Shown in pieces: positions 34,403-48,727 of a stretch of DNA of 64,000 nucleotides (positions are counted from its first letter, which is position 1; each line of letters begins with the position of its first letter). The notes under the pieces are model-generated. The model did no database searches. It was not told the origin of the DNA and worked only from the letters and a program-made list of their open reading frames with translations. Source of the stretch: Pyrenula massariospora (taxonomy: Eukaryota > Ascomycota > Eurotiomycetes > Pyrenulales > Pyrenulaceae); NCBI GenBank assembly GCA_021030905.1, contig JAGFMI010000013.1, positions 248,001 to 312,000 on the forward strand. Reading direction: 5' to 3'. Position numbers and translations under genes: made by a program.

Positions 34403-34953
34403 GATGAGAAAAGGTTGTTTCGATATTTTATGATGGAGTTAAGGAAGCTGAGCTTGGATGTCGGGATAGGAAATTTCTTATCTGAGAATCTAACTTTCCT
34501 TAAATATTTGTCTGAAGGTTCTACATTTCTCTGAACAAGTCCCGTCGTTTCCGAAGGGCCTATCCCATTGAATGGAGCACACCGCCGGAAAGGCGATAAG
34601 CCTCGAAGAGTGCGAGTCCGCGAACGTCGGGAAGGATCCAGCGAACGCGATACGTAAGCATATGTTACGTCCGCCAATAAATTCACAGCCTATCAGAAGG
34701 AAGGAATAATACTGGACTTTGGCGAATTGATAGTCTTTAGCCAGGTACCTTGTATGATCGTTTGAAAATATGTCTTTCGCATTAGATTTTCCAGTTTGTG
34801 CCAGAGACATGCTCGAAATGATGTTAGATAGGAAATTTGTTCATCGTCGTAAAGCCAAAAATTACAAACGCATTATCAAATGGACGGTACATGGCTGAGG
34901 CATGCAGTAAGTCATAGGAGGTTGTAGTCTTCGACGTAGGTGTCTGTTGCCCT
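34403..34953. other. Intergenic, 0.55 kb
   Basis: Promoter of the DFR-like gene and 3' flank of the D-amino-acid oxidase gene. No gene seen. Confidence 0.55.
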
Positions 34954-36496
34954 TCACAACCTTGCTCTCGGTTCCAAGCAATCCTCAACAAGACGAGCAG
35001 CAACTTGCGCACACCCGTATGAGCTTTGGTACCCGTATCCGCCGTGACCATAGTTGTGTACAACCCAGGTTGACCCCATCTTTTCTTTCTCGATCCTCGG
35101 CCCTCCTTCTCTCAAGGGTCTCAACCCTACCCCTTGTCGTATTACATCGAGAGCTTCGATACCTTTTCCTTCTGGAACAAGTGACGGACAAGCCTCCAAA
35201 CACCTCTTCATGATCCTTTGACTGAGTTCTCCATCGATATCGGCACTCCAGTTCCCTTTCTGGTACGAGCCACCCAGCACTGTACCACCGCCTGCGGCGC
35301 GTGTCATGATGTAACATAACTCATCCTCCGCATCATCTGTCCCATTAATGGCATACATCGCGTCACTCAAGTTGCGGACTACGACAACTTGACCTCTCGC
35401 AGGAATGACAGACTTATCGTTTACACCACCTAGGTCACGAGCCGAGAGACCAGTGCAATTGACGACAACATCTGCAGTACCCCCAGATGCATGGGCCGAA
35501 GCGGCCGCGGTGATGTGAGAGAACGCAGCCCGGCGGAATACGACACCCTTCGCAAGGAGTTTAGACACAAGCCAAGGAAGGTAAATGGCGGTATTTATGC
35601 AAACAGACGTGAAGGAGGTGGCAGAGTCGATATCTGGACCTAATTCTGAGGAATCGTAAATTCGGAACTAGTCAAACTTTTTGTAAACAAGGGTCACATA
35701 AAAAACTTGCGGAATAGGGTCAGGGACATAGTGGCAATTGTAAGTATCAAGACTGGGCCAGAGCCAACCAGACGGAGAAAAGGATAACAAAAAGAGATAA
35801 GTGTTGAGCAAATATTAGAGCAGAGTCAAAAGAAAACAAACAGGATCACGGAATGCAGGTCTTTAATAAAATAGATCGGACCGAGAGAATTGAAGATTGT
35901 AATAACACTGAACATGCTAGGATGTAGTGTGGTTTGTAGTGCGGTTTGCCTACTTACATCTGGGACAAGGTCCTTGAACCATGGATTCGTCGAATAGAGT
36001 TGGGCAAGCCATTTTCCGGTGACAGAGTTCGCATCCTTTTTGCGATTGAACAGCTTGACAGCTGGGCTGGCTTTAGCTCACGATATCCGGGGTGAAGCTT
36101 TGGTGAAGGAAGTATACCCTGGTAATGCACGCCGGCCTCTGGATGATTCTTTGCAAGATCGTTCAATGGCGGCCAGGTTTTCTTATCCCAATCCGCTGCT
36201 TCCGAGCCTGGCGCAGAGACGCTACAACGCTCAGCCACGGCTTTGCTGCATTTCAAAGTTGACGGAGGTCGACATACGGCATGTAATTAGCACCAGCCCA
36301 AGGAGACGCATATTCAATATCATAGTCTCCCGGCATATGTTTCGCACATATCGTGATCCTGTAATGCGGGTTTCCTGCCAGAGTCAAGGCGGTTGTCAAA
36401 CCGGAGACTCCTGCGCTGTTCTGATGAGCATGACATTGATCGGGTTGACTGCTCGGCCTACCCGACAACTACAATGTTCTTGTCATTCTCAACCAT
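34954..36496 (-). CDS. D-amino-acid oxidase, probably peroxisomal, 364 aa
   Basis: An FAD-dependent oxidase converting D-amino acids to 2-oxo acids with release of ammonia and H2O2. Exons 36496-36462, 36415-36278, 36221-36118, 36061-35958, 35667-34954; introns 46, 56, 56 and 290 nt; 365 codons with stop. The FAD motif VVVGAGVSGLTTALTL is assembled across intron 1. SPWAGANYMP, SEAADWDKKTW and NCTGLSARDLGGV are family signatures. RQGVGLRPLREGGPRIE holds the substrate-carboxylate Arg, and HNYGHGGYGYQSSYG is the C-terminal FAD-contacting signature. The protein ends in ARL, a peroxisomal PTS1-type signal, which fits an H2O2-producing oxidase. The last intron is far longer than the others. D-aspartate oxidase is a close alternative. 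Confidence 0.92.
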
Positions 36497-37966
36497 TATG
36501 GGGTGTCTTTCAGATTGCACGATGGGGGCGGACAATGTACAGTGGCAATGGGCGAATTCCTCCAGTTTTGGGCTAGGTAGATGAGGATTTTCAAGCTGGG
36601 AGCCGCTAGGGGGTCCGAAAGCATTAGACAGAGAGATTTGCTATAGGGCAGTAGAAGATTCGGGGAAAGCCCGGCCCCCACCATATGGCGGCTCGCCTTA
36701 CTTGCCTTCTCGAAAGGTCGATCCGGCCTTTATGCGAGACAAGGTTAATTTGAGGCGGTCGGGGGAGAGGAACTCATGGTGAAGCTGCGATGGCTGTCCC
36801 GCCCGAGTATCTCGTTGTCGTCCGTCGCTTGGAGCATCAACCTCATAGAGACTCGGTGGAGCGTTCTTCGGGTTTGACCGGGTTTCTTCACCTCACAGCT
36901 TCAAGACCCAGAGCTCTGGGCTTGCAAATTTTGTAGCTGAGCTCGGCGCAATTCCACACCTCACCTGACCAAGGTCTCCCCCGCCGGCACAGCCAAGGAA
37001 TACCCACAGTCAAGATGACAGGCAGCGGGGCCTTGATAGAAAACACGATGTGCCTAGCGAGGGTTTTCCGGGGACCGATCGTGACGCCCCGCCGCTGGAA
37101 ACCTCTCGGACGAAGAGCTCGAGGCCTGTCCATGAAAGCAATCTTGCAGAAGCGTTGGCGCGAGCAGGCATCGCTATTGCGATCGACCTCCTTGCTCCAC
37201 TCGGATGACCTGAAAGTAAACAGACCAGGATTGCTTCGTGACCACATTGATTGATTTTGTGGCACGTATGATAAGATCATGCCCCTCGATAAGCTGCAGG
37301 TTTTGCGGGTTATGGTTGCACGTCGCGCGGGGAACAGGCAAGACGATGGGACGCTGACTGTCATCGTGGACTTTAGGTTGTGTAGGTAGTTAGAGCAAAC
37401 GGTGGGTTGAGGTTGTGGCGTTCGGTCAGGCGCGTCTTCCCCGCACTTGCAGTCGCAATTGCGCCTCGACGCCTCCAGCCCTCCCGTGCCAATCCCAGCC
37501 TGCCGACAGGACGTTGAGCAACGCTAGAACATCATTGCGCCGAGCTGGTCGCCCGGGGCTCGTGTGCCTGAGACTAGCCCTGGAGCTAGAACTTCCCGCT
37601 AGACCCAACCCAAGCATCGCCTCCATTCTGCTGCCCACATTGATGTAATCGGTCTGGGGGTCTTTCGAGTCCTCCCTGCACCTGCGGTAGACAGGTTAGC
37701 TTGCTGGCGAACTGTGGTTGCCATTTGCTTGCCGGGCGACCCGCAGACAATGCCATGGCCATCCTGGTAGCCTGCATACTACATATGAATAGAGAGCTCC
37801 CCATGTAGAAAAATTTGTTCCTCACCCTCCAGGCGTGTCAGCTCACAGTGGTGCCCGGTGTTGAGCCTGAGGACAAGTCCATAGCTGTAGTGCAACTGGA
37901 TCATTTGCACGACCTTATTATTAGACTTTGTATCTTTTTCCCCAGCGTCCGTATCGGGTAGCCAGG
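36497..37966. other. Intergenic, 1.5 kb, divergent promoters
   Basis: It separates the D-amino-acid oxidase and beta-glucosidase starts. Two SYGGRG-type motifs, CTGGGG at 37654 and CCCCAG at 37940, are possible carbon-repressor (CreA) sites before the beta-glucosidase. Open frames at 36888-37364 and 37415-37648 show nothing recognisable. Confidence 0.45.
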
Positions 37967-40801
37967 ATGCCGTTCGCGGGGCTTCTTCTTGCCGCCCTCT
38001 CATTCGCCGACAGTTTCACGGTCAGTAAACAAATCCTTCAACGTCGTGTTCTCAATGCAGTTTTCGTCTGCAACCTCTATCATAATCATTGTTTTTGCCG
38101 CCGTCCGGTTCGGCGAGTTTGCAGCTATATCACGATGGTGGAAGGCTGACGTTCTCCCTCAGCATGCGCAAAACTCCAGCCTTGCCTTCTCTCCTCCAAG
38201 CTATCCGTCCCCATGGGGAACCGGCAATGGTGGGTGGGAAGATGCCTACGCCAAAGCTCGCGCCTTTGTCAGTCAATTGACACTGCTGGAGAAAGTCAAT
38301 TTGACCACCGGTGTCGGGTAATTCGACCTCTTTCCCAAAGTCATTCATTAGCTAATTGGCTTGGTAGGTGGGAGGGCGAACGATGCGTCGGCCAGGTGGG
38401 CTCAATCCCGCGTCTCGGCTTTAGAGGTCTTTGTATGCAAGATTCACCCCTGGGCGTAAGAGATACGGACTACGTCTCGGCCTTTCCAGCTGGCGTTAAT
38501 GTTGCTGCAACATGGGATCGTGGCCTTGCCTACGCTAGAGGCCAGGCAATGGGTCAAGAGCATCAGGGCAAAGGTGTCGACGTTCAGCTTGGTCCCGTCT
38601 GCGGACCACTTGGTCGTGCGCCCGCAGGTGGTAGGAACTGGGAAGGTTTCTCTCCTGATCCATTCTTAACCGGTCAATTGATTGCACCGACAATACAAGG
38701 TATCCAGGATGCAGGCGTTATTGCATGCACCAAGCACTACATCATGAATGAGCAAGAACACTTCCGTCAAGTCGGCGAAGCTCAAGGCTACGGTTTCAAC
38801 ATCGCCGAGACCGCGAGCTCAAATTTGGATGATGCAACGATGCATGAGCTCTACATGTGGCCATTTGCCGACGCGGTTAGGGCGGGCACTGGCTCCATCA
38901 TGTGCTCGTACAACCAGATCAACAACAGCTATGGGTGTGGCAACTCCTACACTTTGAATTACTTGTTGAAGAATGAGTTGGATTTCCAGGGTTTCATCAT
39001 GAGTGACTGGCAAGCTCAGCACAGTGGCGTCAGCGATGCACTGGCAGGTTTGGATATGACGATGCCAGGCGACACAGTCTTCAGCTCTGGCCTGTCTTTC
39101 TGGGGCGCGAACTTGACACTTGCTGTCGCCAACGGCACCCTCCCCGAGTATCGCTTGGACGATATGGCTGTTCGTATTATGGCCGCCTTTTACAAAGTTG
39201 GCCGCGATGTGAACAGCGAACCTGAGATCAACTATGACTCGTGGACATTGGATACATTCGGGCCGTTGCATATTCAGGACCCAAATTCCCCAACTGGCCT
39301 CATCAATCAACATGTTGATGTTCGACGTGACCACAAGAACGTCATTCGGGAAGTAGGGCGCGCCAGTACTGTGCTGCTCAAGAATACGGACAACGCCCTC
39401 CCTTTGACTGGTAAGGAAAGGCAGGTTGGCATATTTGGTGAAGACGCAGGATCAAACGCGTATGGGGCCAATGGTTGTGCTGACCGCGGTTGCGACAATG
39501 GTACATTGGCTATGGGTTGGGGCAGTGGGACGGCCAACTTTCCTTACCTCGTCACCCCTGAACAAGCGATCCAGAATTACATTTTGACATCGACTGACAG
39601 CTTAGTCTACGCGATCACCGATAACGAGGCTTACAATACAGGAGCTTTCCAAATCCAAGGTCTTGCAGAGCAGGCTGATGTTGCCCTTGTCTTTGCAAAT
39701 GCAGATTCCGGCGAAGGTTATATCAGCGTTGACGGCAACGAGGGTGATCGTAACAATCTTACGCTCTGGAAGGATGCCGAGCGGTTGATCTCCAATGTCA
39801 GTGCCTTGAATAACAACACCATTGTCGTCCTGCATACAGTTGGTCCAGTTCTCATTGGTGATTGGTACGACAACCCTAACATTACCGCCATCCTGTGGGC
39901 TGGATTGCCAGGACAAGAGTCTGGGAATGCGATTGTGGATGTGCTCTACGGAATGTACAACCCTGGTGGCAAACTACCTTTCACTCTCGGCCCTACCCGT
40001 GAGTCTTATGGAACAGACGTGCTATACGAGCCAAACAATGGCGATGGTGCCCCTCAACTCGATTTTACAGAGGGCGTCTTTATCGACTACCGGGCTTTTG
40101 ACAAATCTGGCATCGCGCCGGTATACGAGTTTGGGTACGGGTTGAGCTATACCACATTCAATTACTCAGGTCTCATCGTCACGCCTACCAACGCGGGTCC
40201 ATATATTCCTAACAATGGCACAACCACGTCAGCCCCAACCTTCGGCAATACCACCAACCCCGATCTTTCGCAATACCTTTTCCCATCCAATTTTACTCAG
40301 ACATATCTGTACATCTATCCCTACCTGAACAGCACCGACGCCGCCACAGTCGGAGGTACCGACTATGGATTGCCCAATGACGAATGGCTCCCACCTCACG
40401 CCACCGACTCCTCCCCACAGCCATTCCTTGCGGCCGGAGGTGCCCCCGGCGGCAACGCCGGCCTCTATGATATCCTCTACACCGTAACAACGACAATCAC
40501 AAACACCGGCTCCGTCGCTGGCTCCGAGGTTCCCCAGCTCTACGTCTCCCTCGGCGGCAACCAGCCCAAAGTCATGCTCCGAGGATTCGACCGGCTTCAG
40601 ATCGCCCCCGGCGCCTCGGCAACCTTCACCGCGCAGCTCACCCGCAAAGACCTCTCTACGTGGGATACAGCTGCGCAGAATTGGGCTCTATCCGGGAACG
40701 CGACGGCGTATGTGGGGAGCTCGTCGAGAAATCTGCCGCTGTCGGCGCCGCTGAATGCGTATGCGGCGCCGGCGAAGAGGGATGTTGTGAGGCACTGGTA
40801 G
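37967..40801 (+). CDS. Secreted GH3 beta-glucosidase, about 894 aa
   Basis: A family 3 glycoside hydrolase that releases glucose from cellobiose and other beta-glucosides, probably secreted. Proposed exons are 37967-38024, 38125-38317 and 38368-40801. Exon 1 encodes a signal-peptide-like start ([17 protein letters not shown]); its joint to exon 2 is uncertain, because a 100-nt intron with a GTAAAC donor fits the frame but other splices are possible. Then [17 protein letters not shown], the canonical N-terminal motif of fungal BGL1-type enzymes. [12 protein letters not shown] and the nucleophile D297 in [11 protein letters not shown] are present, and E533 in [14 protein letters not shown] is the likely acid/base. 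A C-terminal fibronectin-III-like domain ([19 protein letters not shown]) completes the three-domain layout. Many N-glycosylation sequons. Confidence 0.93.
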
Positions 40802-41291
40802 ATTTGGTATATATATTACGTACATTTAAGGGCTACGTTTGCTCTGAAGGCTGCACCGGACCCTTTTTGAGGGACGTGGAGCTGGAATAAACTCATCAGG
40901 AGTCAAAACTGACTATTGACTGTGGATAGATATTTTTGTTCGGTTCAGTATAAAAGTAGTAGTAATATGAACACGTTTTTAATCTGCCTCTGGATTCTTT
41001 TTCTTCTTGTTAGCGGAACAAGGTGCTTTGCCTCCTAGTTCACCCTGAAGGTGTGGATAAGGTAGATACCTGGGTAAACAGGCTCTTTCCCTTCCCGGAA
41101 TTGATTAGGAAACCAAGCATCGGTATTCTTCTATGGAGATCCTTCAAACCGACAGTAGAGCTTGCAACTAGATCGACAGCTCGCCACGCCAATACACACA
41201 AAGCCTCCCTCACATTGGCATCCACCGCCCCTCCGTCCGTCAGAAGCTCGAAAACCCATCCGCCCACCCCAACGACCATCACCCAGAACCT
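40802..41291. other. Intergenic between convergent genes, 0.5 kb
   Basis: 3' flanks of the beta-glucosidase and TRM2 genes. No gene seen. Confidence 0.6.
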
Positions 41292-43124
41292 CTAACCCGC
41301 CGCAGGCCCCTCCCCCTCCCCTTTCCCCTCCCCCACCCTCCTCCTCAAAACCGCAACCCCCTCAACATGCCCCGTCTGCGGAAAAAAATCCGCCCCCCTC
41401 AACCTCTCCACCTCCCACCCCCCTCCCCCCTCGCTCACCAACCACCCCACATCCCTCGCCTGACTGTGCACATTGCAGCTCACATACACCACCCTCCTCG
41501 GCCCAAACCTCACCAGCTGCCGCAGAAAGTCCTTGCTGCAGCCCTTGCGCGGGGGGTCAATTACCACCACGGTTTGATTGGGGGGGTACGGGACGTCTGC
41601 GAACAGGGCGGCGGCATCGGCCGCGATGAAGCCCAGGTTGGGCAGGGCGTTGAGGGTGGCGTTGGCGCGGGCGGCGGCGATGGAGCGGGGGTCGATGTCG
41701 ATGCCGAGGGAGGAGGTGAAGAGGGGGGAGAGGGTGAGGGCGAAGAGGCCGGAGCCGCAGTAGGCGTCGAGGAGGTAGGTTGGTGAGCTTGACGATGAGG
41801 AGGAGGGAGGGGGGAGGGCGACGGAGCGGATGTAGGCGGTGAAGGGGGAGAGGATGGAGTTGTTGTTCTGGAAGAAGGAGCCGGCGGGGTTGGTGAAGGT
41901 GTAGGTGTCGATGTATTCGGTGGATTGGGAGGTGTTGGTGAAGACGCAGGTTTTTTGTTCGGTGTAGGTGGGGTGGTCGGTGGTGATTGTTGGGTTTGGG
42001 AGGGGGGAGGGATTTGGGTGAGGTGTGGATGGCGTGTCTTTATTGTTGAGAGGGGATGAGGGCTTATGAGCTTCGGCTCTGGGCGAGGACCTGTTCGTAA
42101 CAGGCCCCGTGGATGCTGCTCTTTCTGAAGTTGGTGATATTTGAGGTTTTGGAATTCGCTTTGTGGATTCTCTCAACAATAGCGTAGCGCCATTTTTGAA
42201 GGTGTCGATCTCTCTCTGCACCCTTTCTCGCTCAATAGCCATGCCCTTATTGACAATATCAGTGCCGATCGGACATTGTTCTATGTCCATCACTTTACTC
42301 CGGCCTTTGATTCCAAATCCTATAGGTGGAACTTCCACCCATTTGAACTTCCCATCGGCCGTTCTTTTGCGATAAACGCCATCAAAGTGGGGCGTTAACT
42401 TAGTCCGGTAGCCGTACTGCAACGGCGAGCCCATGGTAGGCTCGACATCAGGGATAGATTCTGGTGGAAGGTGGGAAAAATGGCGGTACGCATCTTTGAC
42501 TATTTGCCTTTTGTGCTTGAGTTGGTCATCGTAAGTGAGCATCTGTAACTGGCAACCAGAACATTGAGAAAAATATTTGCATTTTACAAGATTATCGTTG
42601 CGACTGGAAGAAGGATGCACAACTTTCAAAAAGTCTGTAGTGCTGTAATAGTTGGATGGAAAATGAGAAACGACTTTGCAAAGTACTCTATCTCCTGGTA
42701 GGGAAAAGGGCACAATGTAAACATGCCCGCCATTTTCCGACAGCGCCAGCCCATCGCCAGTCGATGAGAGTTTAGTGACCGTGAGCTCTATTTCAGAAAA
42801 CTTCTCAGGGAGCTCTTCTCCTCCCTTCGCTCCCGGTAGAAGTTCTTGGACCTCAAAGTTCAAAATTTCTTCATTCGAGCCGACGATTTCGTGGTCGGAG
42901 TTTTTCTGGCGCTTGCGCTTGATCACCGCTTTCTTTGCGAGCTTATCTGCTTTCATGTTTTGCTTCCGTTTTACACGTCCCAATGCAAGATCATAGTCAT
43001 AGGAACGACCAGATCTTAGCTCAGCTTGAATAGCCGTTGATGTTCGGACAGATGAAGAAAACGGACGTAGTCTGGGCAGAGTTGGATAGGAAATATAGCG
43101 TAGGAAAACACGGGGGCAGAGCAT
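41292..43124 (-). CDS. TRM2: tRNA (uracil-5-)-methyltransferase, 610 aa
   Basis: The S-adenosylmethionine-dependent enzyme that makes 5-methyluridine at tRNA position 54 (TRM2/RumA family). A single exon. An N-terminal Arg/Ser-rich leader, which may be a mitochondrial presequence, and a Lys-rich segment precede a TRAM-like domain (residues about 107-165). A Cys set in KCKYFSQCSGCQLQ recalls the iron-sulfur ligands of RumA-type enzymes. The SAM fold reads LLDAYCGSGLFALTL, VIDPPRKGCSKDF contains the conserved DPPR motif, and YVSCNVHSQARD carries the catalytic Cys. The C-terminal GADFFPQTGHVEGVAVL holds the general-base Glu. A Pro/Ser/Thr-rich insert (roughly residues 335-385) is poorly constrained. 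It shares a divergent promoter with PRP43. Confidence 0.95.
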   Translation of the reverse strand: MLCPRVFLRYISYPTLPRLRPFSSSVRTSTAIQAELRSGRSYDYDLALGRVKRKQNMKADKLAKKAVIKRKRQKNSDHEIVGSNEEILNFEVQELLPGAKGGEELPEKFSEIELTVTKLSSTGDGLALSENGGHVYIVPFSLPGDRVLCKVVSHFPSNYYSTTDFLKVVHPSSSRNDNLVKCKYFSQCSGCQLQMLTYDDQLKHKRQIVKDAYRHFSHLPPESIPDVEPTMGSPLQYGYRTKLTPHFDGVYRKRTADGKFKWVEVPPIGFGIKGRSKVMDIEQCPIGTDIVNKGMAIERERVQREIDTFKNGATLLLRESTKRIPKPQISPTSERAASTGPVTNRSSPRAEAHKPSSPLNNKDTPSTPHPNPSPLPNPTITTDHPTYTEQKTCVFTNTSQSTEYIDTYTFTNPAGSFFQNNNSILSPFTAYIRSVALPPPSSSSSSSPTYLLDAYCGSGLFALTLSPLFTSSLGIDIDPRSIAAARANATLNALPNLGFIAADAAALFADVPYPPNQTVVVIDPPRKGCSKDFLRQLVRFGPRRVVYVSCNVHSQARDVGWLVSEGGGGWEVERLRGADFFPQTGHVEGVAVLRRRVGEGKGEGEGPAAG

Positions 43125-45746
<2,622 letters not shown>

Positions 45747-46143
45747 GGGATCGTATGGGATAGGATGGGAAGACAGGGAAGAGGGGGGGGGAAGGGTTTG
45801 CGGTAAGATACGGTGGCCGTCGTGTTTTGAGCATTGAGGTCGTGTTAGTGACAAGCTGGGCCTGGTAGGACATGAAGTTCTTGCAGGGGACTCTGCGAAT
45901 TAGCAGTCACGAGATGCGTAGACCCAAATTTGTCTTTAGGTTGATAGACGTGCCAAGAGCTAGAATATGATAACAATCCAACCTGAAAAGAGTATGCGCA
46001 TACAATTGTCAAGTTCTCATTTCTTTTTTTAGTGACCAAATTTCGCGTTATCGACCGAGTCTTAGAGACGAAGTTCTTTATAAATCGTGCGCAGGTACCA
46101 GAGCTACACACAAGGTCCACCCAAACGAACACAAATCCTCAAG
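45747..46143. other. Intergenic between convergent genes, 0.4 kb
   Basis: 3' flanks of PRP43 and ARP3; includes G-rich tracts near 45780. No gene seen. Confidence 0.6.
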
Positions 46144-47622
46144 CTACGTGCTCCCCGGCCCGCCCAGCAACGCAAATCTCCGCACAATGCTAGGCCCGAT
46201 CTCATCATACTCCGCCTTTGTATGGCAGTAGCTCCTAAACTCCGGCGTCTGGCCCAGCAGGCTGCCCCCAAACCACGGCCCGTGCCTCTGTCGCTTATGC
46301 GTCACGACCTGCACCTCCAACCCTCCGCTCCTGGCGCCGCCGCTGCGTGCCTCCGAGGCGCGGATGCGCGCGTCCGAGAGGTGTCGAATGTCCCTCTGCA
46401 GACGGCGCCCGAAGTCCTTGTAGAGCGTGGAGCCGCCGGAGAGGACGATGTTCTTGTACAGGCCGCGGCGGACGTCGATGGGGGAGGATTGGATGACGCC
46501 GTCGACGACGGTGGGGAGGGGGGTGAGGAAGTCGGAGGAGTAGATTTCGGGGTTGAAGAAGATTTCGGGGGCGAGGAAGCGCTCGTAGCCGACGTCGATG
46601 GTGGTTTGTTTTCCGGTAGGGGAGGTGATGGTGTGTTTCATGAAGCGGTCGGGTTCGCGGTCGTAGCGGGCGAACTCTTTGACGATGTCGGGGCAGACGT
46701 AGCAGTATTCTTCCTTTACTCTTTCGGCGGTTTTGAGACTGCTGTCGGCTTCGCCGCGGTCACGGAGGAGCGACTGGACGAAATAGGTTATGTCGCGGCC
46801 GGCAATTGGTATGCTCTTGATGGAAGAACCAATAACGTAGCCTTCTGCGACGGGGATGACGTGGGTGACACCGTCACCAGAGTCAATGACAGTCCCGGTC
46901 AGGGACCTATCAGAGACTTTCGAGGAGGTCCAAGAAGCTGCGAGGGCTAAGACGGCTTGCACAGCAATGTAGAGACCAGCGCAGTTGAAAGACTCAAACA
47001 TGATTTCGGCGGTGTTCTCCCTATTTTCTGGTGGATTCAGTGGCTAGAGGAACCATTGTCAGCATAGAAATTAATTTAGAGTCGGCTTTAAGCGTACCGG
47101 TTCTGTTAGGAGAAAGTAATGATCCTCCGGCTCCACCCTAAGATATTTGAACATTGAATTCGACCAGAAGCGTTCCATATGATCCCAATTCTCGATTTGA
47201 CCATGTCTTACGGGATAGTGTATGCCGTACCCTGGACCACTGGCGGCTGCCAGAGCTTCATCGCCAATAAAGAAATCCAAATCTTCTGTGCCCCGTTTGG
47301 CAGCCAACTGAGAACCGGGACCAGCCCCTCCTGTCAGGAAGGTCGGTTTGTTGGCCACAGCAGGACGACCAGAGCCCGAGCTTCCACCACCTGCTCCGGG
47401 GCCTCTCATCGCAATCGCGGTCGGGAACACGAATGACGGAGAGTCATTGCCGGCAAAACCTAGGTAGGATGAGCTGTTGTAGCTGGGAGAGATGCTGATG
47501 ATCTAACCTAGTTTCGAAAACCCCGTGCCACTATAATGAAACTTGTGTTAGCTTCTAGGAATCATATATGGAGAGAAGAGGGCTAACTTGTCCATGACAA
47601 CGGCGGGAGTCTGCGAAGCCAT
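46144..47622 (-). CDS. ARP3: Actin-related protein 3 (Arp2/3 complex), 439 aa
   Basis: The Arp3 subunit of the Arp2/3 complex, which nucleates branched actin at endocytic sites. Exons 47622-47588, 47530-47508, 47459-47098, 47043-46144; introns 57, 48 and 54 nt; 440 codons with stop. The short exons rebuild [18 protein letters not shown], the first phosphate-binding loop of the actin fold. [18 protein letters not shown] is the second nucleotide loop and [15 protein letters not shown] the adenosine site. [14 protein letters not shown] is family-typical. An insertion rich in Gly/Ser after [10 protein letters not shown] matches Arp3 rather than actin or Arp2. Exon 2 is only 23 nt. Confidence 0.96.
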
Positions 47623-48727
47623 GGTTGAGGACTCTGTACGAGGTGCAATATTTTGGGCTGCCTAAGAGTCGATTGCGGCCTGGGTGAGTTACGTATTTTG
47701 GAGGCTCATGGCACTTCGACGGTCGGAGATCCCCCTACGCCCGTACCTTGGACTTTTTTGTTAATTAACAGGTAAAGTAACGCCAATGGAGACGACTTCT
47801 CACAGGCGATATCTGGATCGTCTTATTTGGCGGGACTTTCCCACGTATCGTCAGCGGGATGTGTGAGGGCGGGAACAGTGACCGAATATTAGCCGAGTCT
47901 CCCGCCCCTGGTTCGTTCCTGCAAAGCAAGATCGATGGAGGTCCTGTGGCTCGACTGGTGGGCAAGGACGCCTTCTGTAGAATCTCATTAACATGATCAT
48001 GCCTACCACTCCGGGCTCTACGATTGCTGAGTAATGAGAAGCGACGTACAACGATCGCGACTTCCTCCCCCGGTCATCAATCACCGTGATCTCCCGTCAT
48101 GTTCACCACGGTGCCAAAATTCTCAATTCACTTCCACCGTCTTTCCTCTCCCTACGAAACCAGTTGGCTTCGAGCCGTTCTCTTACTTTCTGCATTCGTC
48201 AATAGTCATAGTCAACTTCTCACTGCAGCACAATCATTTGCACTTCCTCCCCAGCTCTCATGTCCCTCGAAGATCTCTAAGCCGATCCGAGCTATTGATA
48301 CGATCAACACTCCTTACAACTATCGGTAGCCCTACTCAATTCGGTGATTACACCTAGTTGAAGCCCACTCACTGTGCCGTTGACCCGGCACTTGTCGTTC
48401 CAGAAGTCTGACCATGCACGGAAGCAAAGCCTATCAACCTTCTCGACTGCCTTTTACTTCCATGTTGACTCCACTTCAACCTCAGTCCACCGTCAACAAG
48501 GCTTAGGAGACAGCCGACAATTCCGATCGATCAAAAGCTCTGCAATCGACCCTTCTTACACCTCTGTTCAATACCTGAGTGTCTAGTGAAGAATCTCACT
48601 GCTCCACTAAATCTCTCTGCCTTACAGCCTTTCCCTATCGACAGTTGGAATCGTTCGAAATAGCCAAGTTTTCTGCTAAAGTCTCAACTGATCCAGGAAT
48701 TGTTGGCTAAGTCGACTCATAATCTCA
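47623..48727. other. Intergenic, 1.1 kb, divergent promoters
   Basis: Between the ARP3 and taspase-like starts. The right half (48080-48700) is strongly C/T-rich on the + strand, the usual look of a long fungal 5' leader or core promoter. No gene supported. Confidence 0.5.

Noticed and set aside
36888-37648. Open frames of 70-158 codons upstream of the beta-glucosidase
   Set aside because: No recognisable protein on either strand and no consistent splicing; treated as promoter DNA.
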